From assembly GCF_028368995.1 (NCBI RefSeq), contig NZ_JAQNDL010000002.1, positions 1,237,724 through 1,301,723 on the forward strand: DNA of 64,000 bases. The letters run 5' to 3'. The stretch is from Nannocystis bainbridge (GTDB taxonomy: Bacteria; Myxococcota_A; Polyangia; Nannocystales; Nannocystaceae). Numbering within the stretch: position 1 is the stretch's first letter; the number at the start of each line of letters is the position of its first letter. Shown here in pieces: positions 55,664 through 64,000 of the stretch. The position numbers and the translations under genes were made by a program. The notes beneath the pieces were generated by a model. The model was not told the origin of the DNA and searched no databases. It was given only the letters and a program-made list of their open reading frames with translations.

Positions 55664-56683
55664 ATGACACTTCAGGCCACGCACGCAGCCCTGCAGTCCT
55701 CGCCCGCTATCCCCGGAACGGCGCTCGAGCAGGCCGTCGGCCTCGTCGCCGGTGAGCTCACCGAGGTGGACGCGCGGCTCGAGCAGCTGCTCCAGTCGTC
55801 GATCGCGATCATCCCGGAGCTCGGCGGCAAGCTGGCGTTCGCGGGCGGCAAGCGGTTCCGACCGCTGGTGACCCTGCTGGCCGCGCGCGCGGCCGGCTTC
55901 ATCGACCCGGTGCGGATCACGGTCGCGGCCGTCGGCGAGCTGCTGCACACGGCCACCCTGCTTCACGACGATGTCATCGACGCCGGCGAATTCCGGCGCG
56001 GGCGCCCGACGGCGCGCCTGCAGTACGGCAACGGCATGGCGGTGCTGACCGGCGATTTCTGCCTGGCGCGCGCGATGCAGGCGATCGCCTACTCGGGCCG
56101 GCTGCACGCGGTGCAGACGCTGTCCGACGCGGTCACGCGCATGGCCGAGGGCGAGGTGGCGCAGCTCGAGATCGCCGGCGATCCGGCGCCCGACAAGGCC
56201 CGCTATTACCTCGTCATCGAGCGCAAGACGGCGGCGCTGATCGCCTGGTGCGCGAGCGTCGGCGGGCTGCCGGCGCCGGAGCGGGCGTCCTCGCTGTACC
56301 GCTACGGGCTCGAGATCGGCTACGCGTTCCAGATCGCCGACGACGTGCTCGACTACGCCGGCGACCTCCACGACACCGGCAAGGCCCGCGGCCAGGACCT
56401 GCGCGACGGCAAGCTGACCCTGCCGCTGATCCTCGCGTGCGAGCGCGACCCCGGGCTCGCGCGCGCGGTCCAGCAGCTGCTCGCCCACGGGCCGCCGGTC
56501 GACGCCGCGGCCGCCGAGGCGGTGGTGGCCCGCGTCGCCGACTCGCCCGGCGTCGAGCTGGCGGCCCGCGCCGCCGAGGCCCACGCCGAGGCCGCGATCG
56601 CCCAGCTGGCCGAGCTGCCGTCGTCGGCCGCGCGCGACGCCCTGGTCGAGCTGGCCCGCAGCGTGTCGCGCCGCGTCAGCTGA
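55664..56683 (+). CDS. Polyprenyl diphosphate synthase
   Basis: A 339-residue trans-prenyltransferase building the long isoprenoid side chain of menaquinone. The two Asp-rich motifs are DDVID (residues 102-106) and DDVLD (226-230). GGKRFRPLV binds the diphosphate, and LQYGNGMAVLTGDFCLARA is conserved. The residues before the first motif are small/aliphatic (TATLLH), compatible with a long-chain product (C35-C40); exact length cannot be told. menG follows, supporting a quinone role. Confidence 0.92.
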   Translation: MTLQATHAALQSSPAIPGTALEQAVGLVAGELTEVDARLEQLLQSSIAIIPELGGKLAFAGGKRFRPLVTLLAARAAGFIDPVRITVAAVGELLHTATLLHDDVIDAGEFRRGRPTARLQYGNGMAVLTGDFCLARAMQAIAYSGRLHAVQTLSDAVTRMAEGEVAQLEIAGDPAPDKARYYLVIERKTAALIAWCASVGGLPAPERASSLYRYGLEIGYAFQIADDVLDYAGDLHDTGKARGQDLRDGKLTLPLILACERDPGLARAVQQLLAHGPPVDAAAAEAVVARVADSPGVELAARAAEAHAEAAIAQLAELPSSAARDALVELARSVSRRVS

Positions 56684-56703
56684 GCGGGCGGCCGCCGCTC
56701 GCG

Positions 56704-56804
56704 CCTGTCGCAAGGAACATGTCGCAAAGAACCTGTTCGCTTCGCCCTGTCGTTTTCGCCCTGTCCCGACGTACCTGTCCCAAACGACCTGCCCCGAGGA
56801 CCCG
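56704..56804. repeat. 14-bp repeat array ending at the menG start codon
   Basis: Anchors CCTG or CATG at 56704, 56718, 56732, 56746, 56760, 56774, 56788 and 56802 are exactly 14 bp apart. The last unit ends at the menG ATG (56805), so the array forms the whole spacer between the two genes. Confidence 0.9.
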
Positions 56805-57578
56805 ATGACCCAGCCCGCCCCGCTCGCCGAGACCGTCGCCACCCTCGACGCCCACGGGGCCCGCGTGCAGGGGATGTTCTCCGACATCGCCCGCGGCTAC
56901 GACCGGGCCAACCGGTGGATGAGCCTCGGCATCGACGTGCTGTGGCGCCGACGCGCGGTCGCCGAGGTGTTGCCCGAAGAGGCAGGTACGGGCAGCGACG
57001 GGGCGCGGCCGCGGATCCTCGACCTGTGCGCCGGCACGCTCGACTCGACGCTCGAGCTGCACCGCCGCTACCCGCAGGCGGACATCGTCGGCGGCGACTT
57101 CTCGGCCGGGATGCTGGCCGTCGGCGAGGCCAAGCTGCAGGGGGAGGCGCGGGCCCGGATCGTCGCCGAGCAGATGGACGCGCACGCGCTGCCGGGGCCC
57201 GACGCGAGCTTCGACGCGGTGTTCTGCGCGTTCGGGGCCCGCAACCTCAGCGACCTCGAGGCGGCCACGCGCGAGCAGCTGCGGGTGCTGCGGCCCGGCG
57301 GGCGGCTGACGGTGCTCGAGTTCTTCCGCCCGCGCGGGCTGTTCTCGCGCACGTTCCACGCCTGCTACAACCGCACGGTGCTGCCGGTGGTCGGCTGGGC
57401 CGCGACGGGCAACCTGGGGGCGTACCTCTACCTGCCGCGCAGCATCGGCGCGTTCGTGTCGATCGAGGACTACGCGGCGCTGCTGGAGCGGGTCGGCCTG
57501 CGGGTGATCGGCCAGGAGCGCCTGTTCGGCGGGGTGGCCGGGATCGTGCGCGCCGAGCGACCGCGAGGTGAGGCATGA
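56805..57578 (+). CDS. menG: Demethylmenaquinone methyltransferase
   Basis: A 257-residue UbiE/MenG-type SAM-dependent methyltransferase, last step of menaquinone synthesis. Motifs are VQGMFSDIARGYDRANRWMSLG, SAM-binding ILDLCAGTLDSTLEL, FCAFGARNLSDLEAA and VLEFFRPRGLF. The start is ATG 56805 immediately after a repeat array, and no normal ribosome site is visible. Its translation may depend on the array structure or on coupling to the gene upstream. Confidence 0.93.
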   Translation: MTQPAPLAETVATLDAHGARVQGMFSDIARGYDRANRWMSLGIDVLWRRRAVAEVLPEEAGTGSDGARPRILDLCAGTLDSTLELHRRYPQADIVGGDFSAGMLAVGEAKLQGEARARIVAEQMDAHALPGPDASFDAVFCAFGARNLSDLEAATREQLRVLRPGGRLTVLEFFRPRGLFSRTFHACYNRTVLPVVGWAATGNLGAYLYLPRSIGAFVSIEDYAALLERVGLRVIGQERLFGGVAGIVRAERPRGEA

Positions 57579-57741
57579 AGCCGGCCTCGGAGGCGCTCGC
57601 GGGGCGCGAGGGCGCGGCCTGCGGTTCGGTCGCGGGGATTCGCGAGGACGCGAGGGGCACGGCCGTGAGGGCCGCGTCGGGTTCGCGCGTGCGTGGGCTT
57701 GGGTGCGAGCGCGCCGGTTCGGCGCACGTGCGAGGTGACGC

Positions 57742-58584
57742 GTGAAGCTGGTCGTGATCGTGACGGGGGCGAGCGGGGCGATCTATGCCCGCCGGGCGCT
57801 GCATGTCCTCGCGGACCTGTGCGCAGGGACAGGGTCGAACGAACCGGCGTACCCGGGCCTCGAGGTCGACTGGGTGGCGTCGGCGACGGCGCCGCAGGTG
57901 TGGCTGACCGAGCTCGGTGAGCCGATGCCGCTCGAGATCTCGGCCCACGTGCCGACGGTGACGGCGGGCGAGCCGGACGAGCCGGACGAGCCCGAGGTCC
58001 CGCCAGCGCTGCCGAGCGCGACGGCGGCGCGGCGCGAGCCGGGGACGTCGCGGGCGGGGCCGCCGACCGAGTTCTTCGGCTCGAACGTGTTCGGGCGCAT
58101 GAGCCAGGCGGTGACCCCGTCGGCCACGCCGACGCTGAAGGGGTCGGCGCGGGAGCCGGGGCCGGCGTCCGAGTCGGCGCCGAGCCGCGTGCGCCGGTGG
58201 GACCGCCAGGACTTCTCGGCCCCGTTCGCGTCGGGCAGCAACGCGCCCGACGCGGTGCTGGTGATGCCGTGCTCGATGAGCGCGCTCAGCCGGGTAGCCC
58301 ACGGCGGCGGCGACGACCTGGCGGCTCGCGCCTGCGAGGTCGCGCTCAAGGAGCGGCGGCGGTTGGTGCTGGTGGTCCGCGAGACGCCGCTCAGCCTGGT
58401 CCATCTGCGCAACATGGTGGCCGCGACCGAGGCCGGGGCGATCATCCTGCCGGCGGTGCCGTCGTTCTATGGGGCCGTGCGCACGCTCGAGGACGCGGTC
58501 GACACCGTGGTCGCGCGCGCGCTCGATCACGTCGGGCTGCGCGTGCCGCTGACCCGCCGCTGGGGCGATCCGGAGAGCGCATGA
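57742..58584 (+). CDS. UbiX-type flavin prenyltransferase with internal insertion
   Basis: A 280-residue UbiX-like protein (usual length about 190), expected to make prenylated FMN for a UbiD-type decarboxylase of the quinone route. The start KLVVIVTGASGAIYARRAL and the second half (SGSNAPDAVLVMPCSMSALSRVAHG, RRLVLVVRETPLSLVHLRNM, PAVPSFYGAVR) are canonical. Residues about 65-150 are a non-conserved Pro/Ala/Glu/Ser-rich insertion, and residues near 20-35 are encoded by a 14-bp repeat pair (around 57803-57830). It starts at GTG 57742 and overlaps the next gene by ATGA. The 163 nt before it hold no visible feature. Confidence 0.88.
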   Translation: MKLVVIVTGASGAIYARRALHVLADLCAGTGSNEPAYPGLEVDWVASATAPQVWLTELGEPMPLEISAHVPTVTAGEPDEPDEPEVPPALPSATAARREPGTSRAGPPTEFFGSNVFGRMSQAVTPSATPTLKGSAREPGPASESAPSRVRRWDRQDFSAPFASGSNAPDAVLVMPCSMSALSRVAHGGGDDLAARACEVALKERRRLVLVVRETPLSLVHLRNMVAATEAGAIILPAVPSFYGAVRTLEDAVDTVVARALDHVGLRVPLTRRWGDPESA

Positions 58585-59297
58585 CGCCCGCCGAGCTGGC
58601 GCGCCTGTTCGACCAGCCGGCCGAGGCCGGGGCCCGCGCGCAGGCGGCCCGCGCGAGCCATTTCGGGCGCCGGGTCCAGGTCCGCGGGACGCCGCCGCAC
58701 CCGCCGCCGACCGTGGCGGCGCTGCTGCGCGGGGCGGGCCCGGTGGTGGTCGATCTTCCGGGCTGGTCTCAAGAGCATGTCGCAAGGGCCATGGCCGATG
58801 CGACAGGGCGCTCGGGACATGCCGAATCGGACATGTCCTCGGGGACATGTGCGAGCGCCGCTCCCGGGTGGCCGGAGCCGGCGGCGCTGCGGGCCGGCGA
58901 CCGCGTGGTGCTGCAGGTCGATCGGGCGCGGCTGGGCGACTACTTCGAATACCTGGTGCGCCTGGCCGCCGCGGCGCCGGAGGGGCTGTCGGTGGCGCCG
59001 TACTGCGCGCTGGCGGGCGGGCTGATGCGCCTGCACCTGATCGCGGCGGCGCGCGTGGCCCTGCCGGGGCGGGTGCGCGTCGAGGCGCGCCACGACTTGC
59101 TCGGCATCCGCCTGGCCCAGGTCGCGCTCGGGTTCGGCGCCGACACGCTGGCCGGCCCGCTGGCGCAGACCCGCAAGCTGCCGCTGGCCGGCGTGCCGCG
59201 GCCGGACGAGGCGACCCCCGCCGGTCTGGCGGCGCTGATCGAGCGGGCCGGGCTCGAACCTGTCCTTGACGACATGACCTCGGAGACATTGCCATGA
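58581..59297 (+). CDS. Unknown protein of the menaquinone operon, MqnE-like C-terminus
   Basis: A 238-residue protein coupled to ubiX (ATGA overlap) and to mqnE (4-nt overlap). I do not recognise the family as a whole. Its last 70 residues (RLAQVALGFGADTLAGPLAQ, then PAGLAALIERAGLEPV) resemble the C-terminal part of MqnE encoded next (QIALSFGVDDLDGTVQEEK, then LVRLIREAGRTAV), but there is no radical SAM CxxxCxxC. It may be a degenerate paralogue or a partner subunit. Residues about 66-93 are encoded by a six-anchor 14-bp repeat array. The strict overlaps argue for a role in menaquinone synthesis. Confidence 0.65.
   Translation: MTPAELARLFDQPAEAGARAQAARASHFGRRVQVRGTPPHPPPTVAALLRGAGPVVVDLPGWSQEHVARAMADATGRSGHAESDMSSGTCASAAPGWPEPAALRAGDRVVLQVDRARLGDYFEYLVRLAAAAPEGLSVAPYCALAGGLMRLHLIAAARVALPGRVRVEARHDLLGIRLAQVALGFGADTLAGPLAQTRKLPLAGVPRPDEATPAGLAALIERAGLEPVLDDMTSETLP
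58776..58859. repeat. 14-bp repeat array inside the mqnE-upstream gene
   Basis: Anchors CATG, CATG, CAGG, CATG, CATG and CATG at 58776, 58790, 58804, 58818, 58832 and 58846 are exactly 14 bp apart, with the reading frame open. Confidence 0.9.
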
Positions 59298-60535
59298 GCG
59301 AACCGTCCGCCCGTCCGTCCGCCGCCGACCACGCCCCCGAAGCCGCCGCGCCGGCGGTCCACACCGGCGATCGCGGCTTCGCCGAGATCGCGGCCAAGGT
59401 GCGCGCCGGGGTCCCGCTCGACCGCGCGGACGGGCTGGTGCTGTACCGTCACCGCGATCTGCTGGCCCTCGGGGCGCTGGCCAACGAGGTCCGCGAGCGC
59501 CTGCACGGCGACCGCACGTACTTCAACGTCAACCTGCACATCAACCCGACCAACGTGTGCGAGGCGGACTGCAAGTTCTGCTCGTTCGCGCGGCTGACCC
59601 CGGACAGCCCGCAGGCGTACACGATGACGGTCGAGCAGGTGCGGCAGAAGCTGATCGAGCGGGCGCACCAGCCGATCACGGAGGTGCACGTGGTCAACGG
59701 GCTGCACCCGGGGGTGCCGTTCTCGTACTACACGGACATCCTGCGCGGGCTCAAGGATCTGCGCCCGGACGTGCACCTGAAGGCGTACACGGCGGTCGAG
59801 ATCCACTACTTCGCCGAGAAGTACGGGATGACCTACGAGGCGGTGCTGCGGGCGCTGATCGAGGCGGGCCTCGGCAGCATGCCGGGCGGCGGGGCCGAGA
59901 TCTTCGCCGACCGCGTGCGTCGCAAGATCTGCCGCGACAAGGCCGACGCGCAGCAGTGGCTCGAGGTCCATCGCACGGCCCATCGCCTGGGGCTGCGCAC
60001 CAACTGCACGATGCTGTACGGCACGGTCGAGACGCTCGAGGAGCGGGTCGAGCACATGCTGGCGCTGCGCGAGCTGCAGGCCGAGACCGGCGGGTTCCAG
60101 ACGTTCATCCCGCTGGCGTTCCACAACGAGCACAACGACTTCCGCAAGCTGCCGGAGCCGACCGGGGTCGACGATCTGCGCACGTACGCGGTCGGCCGCC
60201 TGATGCTCGACAACATCCCGCACATCAAGGCGTACTGGGTGATGATCGGGGTGAAGACGGCCCAGATCGCGCTCAGCTTCGGGGTCGACGACCTCGACGG
60301 GACGGTGCAGGAAGAGAAAATTTATCACATGGCGGGGGCCGACACGCCGATGGCGCTGGCCCGCGCAGATCTGGTTCGACTCATCCGCGAGGCAGGTCGC
60401 ACGGCCGTGGAGCGCGACACGCTGTACGGGGTGCGCTGGGTCGACGACGGGGCGCCGCTGCCGGAGATCCGGATGGACGCGAGCGTGCCGTTCTCGGGCC
60501 ACGCGGGTCGCGTGCAGCTGCCCGTGGTGAGCTGA
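59294..60535 (+). CDS. mqnE: Aminodeoxyfutalosine synthase
   Basis: A 413-residue radical SAM enzyme of the futalosine menaquinone pathway, joining a chorismate-derived enolpyruvyl benzoate to SAM to give aminodeoxyfutalosine. The Fe-S motif is CEADCKFC (Cys 89, 93, 96) with the characteristic FNVNLHINPTNVCE before it. VNGLHPGVPFSYY, SMPGGGAEIF and DDLDGTVQEEKIYHMAG are MqnE/MqnC signatures. The N-terminal 25 residues are a variable Ala/Pro lead. It is the last gene of the menaquinone cluster; other mqn genes are not in the window. Confidence 0.94.
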   Translation: MSEPSARPSAADHAPEAAAPAVHTGDRGFAEIAAKVRAGVPLDRADGLVLYRHRDLLALGALANEVRERLHGDRTYFNVNLHINPTNVCEADCKFCSFARLTPDSPQAYTMTVEQVRQKLIERAHQPITEVHVVNGLHPGVPFSYYTDILRGLKDLRPDVHLKAYTAVEIHYFAEKYGMTYEAVLRALIEAGLGSMPGGGAEIFADRVRRKICRDKADAQQWLEVHRTAHRLGLRTNCTMLYGTVETLEERVEHMLALRELQAETGGFQTFIPLAFHNEHNDFRKLPEPTGVDDLRTYAVGRLMLDNIPHIKAYWVMIGVKTAQIALSFGVDDLDGTVQEEKIYHMAGADTPMALARADLVRLIREAGRTAVERDTLYGVRWVDDGAPLPEIRMDASVPFSGHAGRVQLPVVS

Positions 60536-61388
60536 GCGGCGAGCGGCCGAGTGGGGGCGGCGCTTGCGGCCGCTGGTCGCTGTCGTTCGTGGCACGGGCG
60601 GGCGCGGGGAGCAGCAAGCAGAGCAGCTCGGGTGGCGAGAGAGCGCGGGCCTCGGCGCGGGTGACTCGCAAGGGGGTCGTGCGCTGATGCCTGTACGCGC
60701 TCGGCGGACAGCCAGCGCCAGGCCGCGGTCCGCGAGAAATACCGGAACCGGGAGGAGCGAAGCGTCGCGCACCTTGCTGGTTCCGCAGAGCCTCATGTGG
60801 GTGGCGGCGAGCGAGGTACCGGACTCGGCCGAACGTGGAATTTGGGGAGAGGCGGACCCTGCCGTCACTGGACGATGGGCGAGCACCCGAAAAGATGACG
60901 GGGCGAATGCGGGGAGTCGCGGGATTGCTGCGATTCCTCGGATTGCGGGCATACGCCTGCATCCACCGCCATGGGGCGCAAAAGCCGGCGCGGGCAGGTC
61001 CGAATCGATTCTCGGCGGTCGTGGCGATTCGGGGTCGGTGGAGAAAAAAATGTCGGGTCCACGATGAATCGGCGCGATAGTCGCGCCTTTCAAGACATTC
61101 ATCGTAGCGTCGCGGGTGACGCGCTGGGGGCGTAGAGCAGGGTTCTGAGCCGCTTTTTGGCGGCAGAGCCCGATTCAGAGGTGTCGCGCTCGTTACGATT
61201 GCGACGATTCGTGGCAGCGGCGCGGCGTTCTCATCGCTTCGAATTCTTTCTTCCGTGAAGGAATGCTGTTCCAGAGCCTCCGGTACGGCGTTTTGCGGCC
61301 GGACGACGGGAACCGGTCGCTGCGCGCGCCGCGCGGTTCGCCGCCCGGCGCGATGCCCGAATCCTCGCATTCCCACGGAGAATCATCG
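60536..61388. other. Long intergenic region before the glycosyltransferase
   Basis: I support no gene here: frames in both directions have irregular composition and no family features. From about 60820 the DNA becomes noticeably less GC-rich. It includes a nested inverted repeat at 61062-61104 and likely the promoter region of the glycosyltransferase. The low-GC tract may be acquired DNA or a regulatory region. Confidence 0.5.
61062..61104. terminator. Nested stem-loop in the low-GC tract
   Basis: CGATGAAT (61062-61069) pairs with ATTCATCG (61097-61104), enclosing a second hairpin GGCGCGA-TAG-TCGCGCC followed by TTT. It could terminate or regulate transcription. Confidence 0.4.
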
Positions 61389-62789
61389 ATGTCATCAACC
61401 TCGAGGCGGCCGGTTCCGGCGCGCAATCAGGTGACCGCGCGGCTGCAATCGTTGCTCGGCCGCTCCATGCCCGAGGCCGGACGCGGACGGCCGGGACCTA
61501 TCGATCCGCTGCTCAAGCTGGCCATCGTCTGCGCGCTCGCGGGCCTCATCGCTGTGCCGCTCCACTACGGGCTGTCGCCGTTCCTGGTCGAGTTCGACGA
61601 GCTGGTGGCGCTGCCGGGGCTGCGGGCGGTGATCGTCACCAGCGCGGCGCTGCTGCTCGGGCACGCGGCGCTGACGTTGATGTTCTCGCTGCTGTACCGG
61701 CCGACGCCGGCGGCCCGCGGGGAGCTGCCGCGCTGCACGGTGGTGGTGCCGGCGTACAACGAGGGGCCGATGGTGGGGGTCGCGCTGGGATCGATCCTGG
61801 TCGGCGACTATCCGCGCGACCGGCTCGAGATCCTGGCGATCGACGACGGCTCGACCGACGACACCTGGCTGCACATCCAGCGGATCGCGCGTGAACACCC
61901 GGACGTGGTGCGGGCGATCAAGATGCCGAAGAACGGCGGCAAGCGGGAGGCGCTGCGGGCCGGGTTCGCGGCGGCGACCGGCGAGATCGTCGTCTCCGTC
62001 GACTCCGACTCGCGGCTCGATCCGGACGCGCTGCGCAACATCGTCGCGCCGCTGATGGCCGATCCGCGGGTCGCCGCGGTGGCCGGCAAGGTGCTGGTGC
62101 TGAACCGCTACAGCGGGCTGCTGACCCGCTTGCTGGCGATCCGCTTCTTCCTGGCGTTCGACCTCGGGCGGGCGGCGCAGTCGCGGTTCGGCGCGGTGCT
62201 GTGCTGCCCGGGGGCGCTCACGGCGTACCGGCGGTCGGCGGTGCTGGCGGTGCTCGACCGCTGGTCCACGCAGACGTTCCTCGGCGAGCCGTGCACGATC
62301 GGCGAGGACCGGGCGCTGACGACCTGGCTTTTGCGCACCGGCCATCGCGCGGTGTACCAGTCGACGGCGGTGGTCCACACGCTGGTGCCGACGCACTACG
62401 CCGGGCTGGCGCGCATGTACCTGCGGTGGGAGCGAGGCAACCTGCGCGAGGGCCTGACGCTGCTGCCGGTGCTGGCGACCCGCTGGCGCCGCGAGGATCG
62501 CTGGTGGCCGACGATCGACATCCTGCTCGAGCTCGGGCAGGTGCCGCTGGCGTGCGTGGCGGTGGTGCTGACGGTGACGCACTTGCTGGCGGCGCCGCTC
62601 GACATCCTGCGGCTGGTGGCGACGATCGCCGTGTTCGCGCTGGTGCAGTCGCTGTGCACGCTGCGATCGGAGCGCAGCACGGATTTCCTCTACGGGGTGG
62701 GTTACGCGTTCTTCGCGTTCCTGTGCCTGCAGTGGATCTACCCGTGGTCGCTGGTCACCGTGCGCAACGGCCGGTGGATGACGCGGTGA
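61389..62789 (+). CDS. Family 2 membrane glycosyltransferase
   Basis: A 466-residue inverting processive-type glycosyltransferase with N-terminal helices (LLKLAIVCALAGLIAVPL, AVIVTSAALLLGHAALTLMF) and several C-terminal helices. The cytoplasmic GT2 domain shows VVVPAYNEGPMV, AIDDGSTDD, SVDSDSRLD (DxD), IGEDRALTTWLLRTGH (catalytic Asp) and a YLRWERGNLREG motif in place of QxxRW. It resembles hyaluronan synthase and NodC-like enzymes making exported polysaccharide; the sugar is unknown. The ATG at 61389 has ACGGAGA 7-8 nt upstream; in-frame starts at 61353 and 61263 would add non-conserved residues. Confidence 0.85.
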   Translation: MSSTSRRPVPARNQVTARLQSLLGRSMPEAGRGRPGPIDPLLKLAIVCALAGLIAVPLHYGLSPFLVEFDELVALPGLRAVIVTSAALLLGHAALTLMFSLLYRPTPAARGELPRCTVVVPAYNEGPMVGVALGSILVGDYPRDRLEILAIDDGSTDDTWLHIQRIAREHPDVVRAIKMPKNGGKREALRAGFAAATGEIVVSVDSDSRLDPDALRNIVAPLMADPRVAAVAGKVLVLNRYSGLLTRLLAIRFFLAFDLGRAAQSRFGAVLCCPGALTAYRRSAVLAVLDRWSTQTFLGEPCTIGEDRALTTWLLRTGHRAVYQSTAVVHTLVPTHYAGLARMYLRWERGNLREGLTLLPVLATRWRREDRWWPTIDILLELGQVPLACVAVVLTVTHLLAAPLDILRLVATIAVFALVQSLCTLRSERSTDFLYGVGYAFFAFLCLQWIYPWSLVTVRNGRWMTR

Positions 62790-62799
62790 CGGGGGCGCC

Positions 62800-64000
62800 G
62801 TGCTGCCGGTCGTCGGTTGGCTGCCGCTGGGGGTGGCGGCCCTGTGGCTCGGAGGACATGTCCTTGCGACCAGATTGCTCGCGGGCCCGCTGGGCGAGCG
62901 GCTGTGCCTCGGGCTGACGATCGCGCTGGCGACGGCGCTCGGGCTGGTCGAGCTGCTCGGGGCGCTGGGGTGGCTGACGGCCGCGGCGGGGCTCGTCGGC
63001 TGCCTCGGGTTCGCGACGGCGGCGACGCGGGCCGGGGACCTGCGAGCGGTGCGAGCGGACCTGGTCGCGCTCGGGCGAGTGGCGAGGGCGGCGGTGCGCG
63101 GGCCGTGGGCGCTGGCGCTGCTGGCGGGGCTGCTCGCGCTCGCGCTGGCGTCGCTGGCGGCGCTGCTGCTCGAGTCGTGGGGCTGGGACGCGCTGGCGTA
63201 TCACCTGCCGCCGGTGCACGACGCGCTGCAGACCGGCCGCGTGCGCGAGGTGCCGACGCACGTGGCCTACGTGCAGGCGTATCCGCAGGCGGTCGAGCGC
63301 GTGTTCACGCTGTGGCGGCTGCTGCTGGCCGATGAGACGCTCGTCGATCTGGGGCAGCTGCCGTTCGCGCTGGCGGGTGCGGCCGGGCTGGCGACGCTGG
63401 CCCGACGCGCGGGCGTTTCGCCGGGGCGCGCCGCCGCGCTGGCGCTGGCGTGGTGCGCGACGCCGGTGGTGATGCTGCAGCTTGCGCACGCGTACGTCGA
63501 CGTGGCCCACGCGGCGCTGGCGGTGCTGGCGGTGGTGTTCGTGACCGGGCCGAGAGATCGCGGGCGGCTGATCGGCGCAGCGCTGGCGCTGGGGCTGCTG
63601 CTCGGGAGCAAGCCGTCGGCGCCGCTGCCGTTCGCGCTGCTGGCGGCGACGCTGGGGCTGCGCCGCGGGCCCGGACGGGCGGGGGCGCTGGCGGCGATCG
63701 CCGCGGCGCTGGTGCTGGGCGGGGGCAGCTACGTGCGCGGTCTGATGCTGCACGGCAACCCGGTGTGGCCAGTGGCGCTGCAGGTGGGGCCGTGGACGCT
63801 GCCAGGGCCGGTGAACCCGGAGATGTTCTTCGCCGTGCTGACGCCGTCGGGGTTCGCGGAGCTCGACTGGCCGGGCCGGTTGATGCGGTCGTGGTCGACG
63901 CTGCCAGGGCCGGGCGGGTACGGCTACGACATGCGGCTGGGGCTGCACGGGCCGCTGCACCTGCTGGTGCCGCTGGCGATCGTGAGCCTGGCCTTGGGGA
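62800..64000 (+). CDS. Polytopic membrane protein, GT39-like (runs off the window)
   Basis: The frame is open from GTG 62800 to the right edge, at least 400 residues, starting 10 nt after the glycosyltransferase stop. There are many Leu/Ala-rich membrane helices. After the first helices comes SWGWDALAYHLPPVHDALQ, reminiscent of the Asp-containing first loop of lipid-dependent glycosyltransferases (GT39/ArnT type), and later RGLMLHGNPVWPVAL, typical of such bacterial mannosyltransferase-like proteins. It probably works with the preceding enzyme in making a surface glycan. Half of a 14-bp repeat (GGAGGACATGTCCTTG) is read through near 62850. The C-terminus is missing. Confidence 0.7.
   Translation, partial: MLPVVGWLPLGVAALWLGGHVLATRLLAGPLGERLCLGLTIALATALGLVELLGALGWLTAAAGLVGCLGFATAATRAGDLRAVRADLVALGRVARAAVRGPWALALLAGLLALALASLAALLLESWGWDALAYHLPPVHDALQTGRVREVPTHVAYVQAYPQAVERVFTLWRLLLADETLVDLGQLPFALAGAAGLATLARRAGVSPGRAAALALAWCATPVVMLQLAHAYVDVAHAALAVLAVVFVTGPRDRGRLIGAALALGLLLGSKPSAPLPFALLAATLGLRRGPGRAGALAAIAAALVLGGGSYVRGLMLHGNPVWPVALQVGPWTLPGPVNPEMFFAVLTPSGFAELDWPGRLMRSWSTLPGPGGYGYDMRLGLHGPLHLLVPLAIVSLALG

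Noticed and set aside
60381..61376. A 331-codon minus-strand frame covering the intergenic region before the glycosyltransferase
   Set aside because: Its composition is irregular (Arg/Pro/Ser-rich) with no domain, signal peptide or ribosome site, and it overlaps the end of mqnE.

Overview
The window is high-GC DNA that reads as a delta-type bacterium of the phylum Myxococcota, most probably near Nannocystaceae. The evidence is a Thr-rich, Cys-rich lipoprotein, an AgmX/PglI-type lipoprotein, a DUF4266/DUF3570 pair, an imuA-imuB-dnaE2 cassette, HEAT-repeat chemotaxis accessories and a futalosine-route menaquinone gene. The family-level placement is an inference. I see no rRNA, tRNA, CRISPR array, insertion sequence or prophage.

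Layout. 1-2065: end of a UPF0145 protein, a long 14-bp repeat array, and threonine synthase. 2400-4592 (minus): a three-gene cluster made of a small His-Xaa-Ser repeat precursor, an overlapping radical SAM/SPASM-like enzyme and an unknown protein. This looks like a RiPP (modified peptide) system. 4761-7025: three envelope lipoproteins. 7343-13126 (minus): imuA-imuB-dnaE2 mutagenic translesion cassette. 13316-16250: a CDF metal transporter, a hypothetical protein and DUF3570/DUF4266 envelope proteins. 16360-20107: cmk, rpsA, ribH, nusB. 20259-30099: a chemosensory operon (cheY, cheA, two cheW, degenerate receiver, HEAT protein, cheR, cheB, GAF protein, second receiver) with no chemoreceptor, running into xerD. 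31547-40707: M50 protease, scpA, scpB and a pseudouridine synthase. The last three carry very large disordered extensions. 40773-44598: ribosomal proteins S14 and L31, fabH, TPR lipoprotein. 44671-48470: kinase-FHA protein, octaheme cytochrome, small membrane protein. 48623-55096: ftsH, tilS, a DUF6178-like protein and an HtrA protease. 55664-60535: polyprenyl synthase, menG, a ubiX-like gene, an unknown gene and mqnE (menaquinone synthesis). 61389-64000: a membrane glycosyltransferase and the start of a polytopic membrane protein.

Two signals stand out. First, a dispersed 14-bp repeat built on the palindrome GGACATGTCC plus a 4-nt spacer occurs all over the window. It ranges from single hairpins to an uninterrupted array of 20 units, with anchors exactly 14 bp apart. 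Arrays sit in five of the six convergent intergenic gaps and have also entered coding sequences in frame (dnaE2, imuA, imuB, xerD, scpA, the pseudouridine synthase, the cytochrome, the ubiX neighbour). Second, the His-Xaa-Ser precursor/radical SAM cluster looks like an uncharacterised peptide-modification system.

A third pattern is promoter architecture. At least seven genes have a TAnnnT -10 hexamer ending 6 or 7 nt before the start codon. This implies leaderless mRNAs and helps fix several start codons, including that of the putative RiPP precursor.
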